DNA of 64,000 nt, from positions 70,765-134,764 of the forward strand of contig MU128954.1 in the NCBI GenBank assembly GCA_014904985.1, written 5' to 3'. This document shows, piece after piece, positions 58,701-64,000 of this stretch. The notes beneath the pieces were generated by a model. The model made no database searches. It saw only the letters and a list, made by a program, of their open reading frames with translations, and was not told where the DNA came from. Positions within the stretch are counted from its first letter, which is position 1. Each line of letters opens with the position of its first letter. The DNA is from Hydnum rufescens UP504 (taxonomy: Eukaryota; Basidiomycota; Agaricomycetes; Cantharellales; Hydnaceae). The position numbers and the translations under genes are program-made.

Positions 58701-60501
58701 TAGATGAAGTTCCCCGTGACATTCGGGACTGGTTCGGGTATTCTCGTGAGACCCGTGTTTTTCTTTGTTCTCCGACCCCTGCAGAGCGGTCTGCTTTTTT
58801 CCACGATGTCCTGGCCGAGGTTAGCCGTCCACCAAACGAATTTCCCGATGCCATCAAGCGAAGGAAGCGTGTCCTCGAAAAGCTCCGATCGCCCCCCCTC
58901 TGCCTCCTCGTCAGCCTACTGCTGTGGAAATCGCGTCTCAATTAGAGAAGGATCGCCAGACCATTGTAACCCTTACGGTTCGTTTGGGTCCCATTTTATC
59001 CGACTTGAAAAGCGATACAGAAGGGTTACTAGATCTATCGAGGCATGTGTCTCCTCACACTGTTGAGATATGCTTCCTTTCTGATTTGAAAGTCTGTACG
59101 CAGGATGCTCAGGAAGCCGTGAGAAATTATGATGCTGCCATTGAGGCCACATTAGCTCCAGAGCAACCAGTCCAAAACGAAGTTCATATCAATCTTGACG
59201 TAGTCGATGCACCTGTCATTCACGGCCTCAACAACTCGCCCACCAACGGACCTGTCCCATTGCCTAACGGTGACACGGCATTGACCATGCAGTCTGCCGA
59301 AGATGCACCATCAGTTCGGCCTCCACCATTCCCCCTCCACTCGTCTCCCCCGCTGCTATTCCACCCCTCGCCCTCCGCAATTGAAGGTCTATGACGTGGA
59401 TCTGGACAAGATGCACCAGAAGCTTTACGAAAAAGGGTATCTTACTCCTGGCGAATTTCTCAAAGACCTGAGTCGCATCGTTCATAACACTCGGCTACCA
59501 CCGTGTAACATGGAACATGCATACAAGGCCCATCAGATGTATTCTGAGGCTGAGGCCATTGTCTGGGATCCGCAATTCAAGCTCGAGTGCGAACGTATGG
59601 CGGTGCGAGAGAAGGCGAGACGAGCGGCTGTAAAGGCTGAGGCAGAGAAAAATGCACCACCCAAGGATTCCGCTGCCCCGAAACCCAGCATGAACGTCAA
59701 TGGTAACATTGAGCCGTATCCAGCTGGGACTCGGCGGAGTGCCCGTGCGATTGGGGAGAAGCCCGAGCTCGCTTCCACTGACCCAGTTCTGTTGGAGCGG
59801 ACATTGAAGAGACAGCGAGGAGATGGAGAGACGCCACCGGTTTCTGGTGAAGAAGCCCCGGAGGACCAGGGATCGCCAGTGAAACGTCCTCGACTATCTT
59901 TAACTGACGAGGACGCTGATGGGGAAGCCGAAATTGATGCGGACATTGCTCCTTCGGTCCCGAGGTTCGGTATCGCAGATACTTCAGGGGGCTCTTCTGT
60001 CGATCCGTTATCCGGCGACATCCCAATGGACGGGATCTCTTATTCACGACCAGAAGAGCTTATCAAGACGCCTTCTCCCCCAGACCAAACGCTTCGACCT
60101 CCAATGCGTAGTATGGATCTCTCAAGACTTCTGCAGCCAGTGGACCCCCTCCCAACCCCCGCCTCCCAAAACGCCGACCCCCCTCCAGCGAATACAATAG
60201 CCCCTCCAGCACCGCCTGTAGATCCTAGTTCCCACAGCCCATTCGCTCTCCATCCCCCGCTATCCTTGTACCTGACTTCGAAGTGGTTCCTAACGAGGTG
60301 TCGGCCTTGCGCCGGCTGGTGGAAGACCGTACATCAGATCTGACCATCGAACAATTGGAACAACTGCGCGCCATGTGTTTAGATTGTGTGTGGCGGCACC
60401 GATCTGAGTGGAACCGAGCAGATATGGTTAAGGAGATGACTGAGGTCGTACATGACTTCATCGAGCTAGTCAACGCCGATGACGCTCGAAACTCACCTTG
60501 A
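55792..60501 (+). CDS. YTA7: Yta7/ATAD2-type AAA ATPase with bromodomain
   Basis: Chromatin-bound ATPase that regulates histone gene expression and nucleosome density. ATG 55792 starts a 340-residue acidic/basic low-complexity N-terminus. AAA1 has VTFDEVGGLDDHIASLKEM, Walker A GPPGTGKTLLARALA, Walker B IIFFDEIDG, sensor ATNRPDAVDPALRRPGRFD. AAA2 has ILIHGPPGMGQTYLGA, in which the Walker A lysine is Gln, so it is probably inactive, as is usual for this family. A divergent bromodomain follows (VYDVDLDKMHQKLYEKGYL, FLKDLSRIVHN, AYKAHQMYSEAEAIV). The C-terminus ends DFIELVNADDARNSP* (TGA 60499). The frame breaks at the C7 run 58891-58897 and at the A4 run 59008-59011, and an intron or indel is needed between about 59304 and 59385. 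These look like sequence errors in a conserved gene. Confidence 0.92.
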
Positions 60502-61108
60502 TCCTGCTCTACCTGTTCATCATAGCACTTCTTCCAAGCTGAACTATACACCTGGAGGCCCTGTAGGCCCCTCTCCCTTTGTTGCTGATGCTGGTGTAGT
60601 TTTGGTAGGCTGTTACATGTAGCTGATATCGGTGTTGGAAACAACGTTGGACTGTGATATGTGCCTCTGCGGAGCACAAGCATGATACTATCGATAACTA
60701 TTTCAGTCTCCCCGGATTTGATGTATGCTACATGTTGTCCAAGCGCTTCAACGCGCCATAGAGCGATATAGTTGGACAATCACTGTAATACCGTGGGCTC
60801 ACATACGCGTCTGATATCATTGGGGTGAACGGAATCGAGTATGAAGGCGTACACCAGTGCCGCACCTCTGATTGGCTTTACATGTTCCGAACCGGCGCGG
60901 TCGAAAAACATTTTAGAAAAAAATTTAGGTTGATAGAGTCACCGACTCCCGTGACTCTCTGCTACACCAATGGCGCAGAGAGTGACAGTGCCGTAACGCG
61001 ACGCGTGGGTCAGGTGACATCCTGTCATTTGTCAGCCTGGCTTGCGTACAGGGCTGGAAACATCCCGTTTTCGAACTACGTTCCCTGTGATCCGGCCATT
61101 TTCTTGGC
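60502..61108. other. Intergenic, nothing recognised
   Basis: About 600 bp downstream of Yta7 and upstream of Ccc1, same orientation. No gene supported; contains the Ccc1 promoter by position. Confidence 0.45.
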
Positions 61109-62574
61109 ATGTCCGATTCGACCTTTACTGCCCCAGTCGTCCCCCTCCCCCGCCGACCCGGTCTAGAACCCCGGTCCGGACCGCTCTGGGCATTCACCAA
61201 TAGTAGTCCAGAGGACGTCCCACTCCCTGTCCAGTGCGACCGTCATTCTATGGAGGGACATGTGTGTTGCAAAACGATGAAAGGAGACGACGAGCGGACG
61301 CTCATCGACCCTGATATTGTCCGAGACGTGTGCGTGTGGCGGTGACCTTCGTTCGCTTGCTCCCGACTAAGCTGACTGACTGGGCTGACTGGTTATTTGG
61401 GTCTGTTTTAACCGCTCTTTGTTATCAATTGTCACCTTGACTCCCACAGAATCATTGGGCTGTCTGATGGGCTAACGGTCCCATTCGCCCTTACGGCAGG
61501 CTTGTCCTCCATCGGGAACTCGAGGATCGTCGTCGTTGGCGGCCTGGCTGAACTTATTGCAGGGGCCATATCCATGGGCATCGGAGGTTTTCGTGAGTAC
61601 TGTTTCCCCATATACTCAGGTTCCCTCTCACAGTCGTTCTCATCGAATTGCGTACTGGTCGTTCTCTTTCTAATTTCTAATACCTGTTGGGACAGTCGCG
61701 TCCAAAGCCGAGCGTGATCACTTTTACTACACACGGAAACATACCCGTGACCGTGTGCTGAGGAGCTGTTTAGGAGAGATACAACGTGAAGTGCACGCGG
61801 TGCTGGGTCCTGTGGGGGTCGACGAGAAGATCAGCCGGCAAGTTGCAGATTCCCTCCTTGCGCTGGAGGATGAGCGGGCAAGGGCGACGGCCGCCACTGC
61901 TGAGGAGACAAATGCTGTGCAGCGGAGGTCGTGGCTTGCGCCGGGATTGTGGAGCTTTGGGAAGAACCAGGCGAAACGCGTGAGCGATGATGAGGGTGGT
62001 CTGAGATGGAGTGAGGACGTAGGTCTCACTGCGTTTCTGCTTAAATTTGGAGAGGGAATGGGTAAGCGTGCTGTGCTGTTTGATGGGGCTGGCCACGTTT
62101 GATGACTCGTTTTCCCCATTCTTGTAATAGAGGAAGTCCCTTCGGCCCGTTTATACATATCTGCATTCACGATTGGAATGGGGTGGGTGATCCAAGCCGG
62201 TTTCTTTATTCGTGATGCTTCCTGGTTGCATATTATTGATCGATGCTTCATAAATAGATATTTCATCGGGGGGCTCGTCCCTCTATTGCCATACTTCTGG
62301 ATCAATCCTGCTACCACCGCATTACTCTACTCTTGCGTAGGTTTTCTTTCTGTCTACCACTCACCTAGTACCCTCACACTACCAGTTACACTCATACTGA
62401 ATCCGAGCAGCTCGTAACCGGTATTATCCTCCTCATTTTTGGAGCTGTGAAACAGCATGTTACCGGTGCAGTAGGGGGCGTGCGAGGCTACCTCTGGGGG
62501 CGGTCAGTACGCTATTTGTCGGGGGCGCTGCTGCTGGAGCCGCCTTCGGCATCGTCCGTGCGCTTGAAGTGTAG
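61109..62574 (+). CDS. CCC1: Ccc1/VIT-family vacuolar iron-manganese transporter
   Basis: Moves cytosolic Fe2+ and Mn2+ into the vacuole. ATG 61109 (MSDSTFTAPVVPLPRR). After DPDIVRDV a splice leads into the first membrane helix, IIGLSDGLTVPFALTAGLSS, with the conserved Asp, then LAELIAGAISMGIGGF and, across an intron, LASKAERDHFYYTR. The cytosolic metal-binding segment follows (LRSCLGEIQREVHAVLGPVG ... ), then FIGGLVPLLPYFW and a helix at VVTGIILLIFGAVK. The final helix appears as AVSTLFVGGAAAGAAFG to a stop at 62572-62574. However, it is out of frame by one base at the G5 run 62496-62500 (YLWG then a shift). Without that shift the protein would lose its last helix. Probably a homopolymer miscount. 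Confidence 0.9.
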
Positions 62575-63126
62575 CCACGCCCGCAAAGAGGTCATCAATC
62601 AACATGAAGATGAGGAAACGTGGTCGACAAGAATGACGGCGACGAGAGGACAGGAAGCAACGGGGTCCCCCTTTTTTCTGGTTTTAACCTTTTGTTCGCA
62701 ACCAGTGCAGGCTAATACGCTGTATCCTATATACTCCCACTTCCATGGATCTAACTAATTCTTCGTCGCTCGAATGGAGAGCATCTGGGACAGGACGGTG
62801 TTCGGACTCCCATTGCCGCAAGCTTTAACTGCCTGGAGAAGGACACCTTCTGGTTGATGTTCCTCTCAATATGCAATGCAATTCAGGATGCATTAAGTTT
62901 CTGCGAGGGTACTCAGGACGCTGGTGGCTGTGCCATGCCCAAAAACCATGTCAGATCCCCGGATCTGCGGCTGCGCACCGAATCAATCCGCTGATTTCTG
63001 TTGCTAAAAATTCCAGATGACTCAATGGTCCTCCACGCACACAAGGATAGGAAGAGATTCTGTATTTTTACGTCAATTTCGTACAATTGCAAGAGGGAAT
63101 GAAAGTACAAGTGTTGAAAGCAGGTT
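62575..63126. other. Convergent intergenic region, nothing recognised
   Basis: About 550 bp between the 3' ends of Ccc1 (+) and the SDR reductase (-). No supported feature. Confidence 0.45.
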
Positions 63127-64000
63127 TTACGCGGTGGGAGGGGCAGTGAAGAAACCGTCTTTATGCAGGGTGGCGCCCATTTCCTTGATGTACTCGTTGA
63201 AGGACCGGTATTGGAAGCCTTTGAACAACTTGAGGGACTTGGCGTTGCTCACGCGAGTCGTGGCCTTGTTGAGGCCCGCACCCTTGGTGTCCTTGCCGGG
63301 GATGTTGGGGTATCCGGCGTCGTTCAACACGTCATAGATGTCTTGCCAGGCGAAGATGGCTGGCCATACGATGCTTTTTGAGTCTGATTGCAATGTTGGT
63401 ACACCCAGTGTACTTACTTTCTGAACCGGCGATGCGTTCTCCTCCTGCTTCAGGGACCTCGAGACTCAATATGTGGATGAGAGCGATATCGCGAACGTCG
63501 ACAACATCTCCAGTCCATTTTCCGGAAGTATCCCCTGCGGGGAGGGTGCTCAAGAGGATGGCCGGCGTGCTCCCCAAACGCTTCTTTGCCTATATAGAGG
63601 GCGAACGAATGAGAATCAAAATTATTCGTCGCGAGTCAAGAGGCGTACGTTGTGGATATGGGGCCCAAAGCAAAACACGGGGAGAACCGCAGTCACATCA
63701 AACTTAGGCTTAGTTTCTTTTACCCATGTCCACGCCGACTTCTCGGCGATTGTCTTGCTTGCGTTGTAAACTTCCCATGGGTTGGAATTCTTGCCATCCC
63801 GCTCCACGTGTGCAGGCGAGATATCGTTCCAGTTGGTCTGGATCGGCAGCCATTTCAGCATGAAAAGGAACGGTAAGCGAGTTGAAGGGGATGACCTCAT
63901 CAAACTGCTGGCCTGGCTCGGCGCTGACGTAATTGTGGATAGCCACCGCAGAAGAAGTGAAGATTACACGCTTCACGTTCGTCCCGAATTTTTGGGCGCT
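63127..64000 (-). CDS. Extended SDR reductase (dihydroflavonol/cinnamoyl-CoA reductase-like), 5' end missing
   Basis: Partial: the N-terminal NAD(P)-binding GxxGxxG region lies beyond position 64000. Reading inward from the edge: KFGTNVKRVIFTSSAVAIHN (central strand with the catalytic Ser region), PFNSLTVPFHAE-type sequence interrupted by an intron, NDWNDISPAHVERDGKNSN, and the catalytic YNASKTIAEKSAW (Tyr-x3-Lys). These are followed by TAVLPVFCFGP, KWTGDVVDVRDIALIHILSL, a further intron, AIFAWQDIYDVLNDAGYPN, FKGFQYRSFNEYIKEMG, and the stop TAA at 63127. NAD(P)-dependent reductases of this group act on aldehydes, ketones or hydroxycinnamoyl thioesters; the fungal substrate cannot be read from sequence. 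Confidence 0.85.

Overview
The window is nuclear DNA of a filamentous basidiomycete, most likely an Agaricomycete. Nearly every gene is split by short GT-AG introns of about 50-65 nt. The recognisable proteins (Set1, Yta7/ATAD2, Atg14, Cbp3, CLN3/Btn1, a UapA-type permease, Ccc1) are fungal in architecture, and there are no operons or bacterial-type ribosome binding sites. All gene models were assembled by hand from reading frames and splice sites; no alignment was run.

Layout. 1-405: 3' end of a calnexin-like gene. 0.77-8.1 kb: a tandem segmental duplication carrying two A1 aspartic protease copies, one intact and one broken, separated by a decayed piece of a mobile element. 8.7-14.4 kb: a C2H2-type unknown (-), GDP-mannose 4,6-dehydratase (+) and CLN3/battenin (+). 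14.7-19.7 kb: an unknown (-) and a tandemly duplicated small single-pass membrane protein (-), one copy frameshifted. 20.0-24.5 kb: ATG14-like (-), CBP3 (+) and a solitary retrotransposon Gag-like gene (-). 24.5-35.6 kb: about 11 kb with no gene I can support. It holds a 3.26-kb near-perfect palindromic foldback element (30600-33855) flanked by an exact 8-bp target duplication, and a 353-bp MITE. 35.7-46.9 kb: Sec2-like Rab GEF (+), PBDC1 (-), a broken SIN3 PAH fragment (-), SET1 (-) and a MoaB/CinA-fold protein (+). 46.9-49.6 kb: a degenerate tandem repeat and an 815-bp element with 22-bp terminal inverted repeats. 49.6-64 kb: Zn2Cys6 transcription factor (+), purine permease (-), Yta7/ATAD2 (+), Ccc1 (+), and a partial SDR reductase running off the right end (-).

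The genes are a housekeeping mix rather than a pathway cluster: chromatin (SET1, YTA7, a SIN3 relic), trafficking and autophagy (SEC2, ATG14, CLN3), mitochondrial complex III assembly (CBP3) and vacuolar or purine transport. The accessory interest lies in the mobile and duplicated DNA. Several otherwise well-conserved genes carry single-base frame breaks at homopolymers, which looks more like long-read consensus error than gene death. The true pseudogene candidates are the second protease copy and the first membrane-protein copy.
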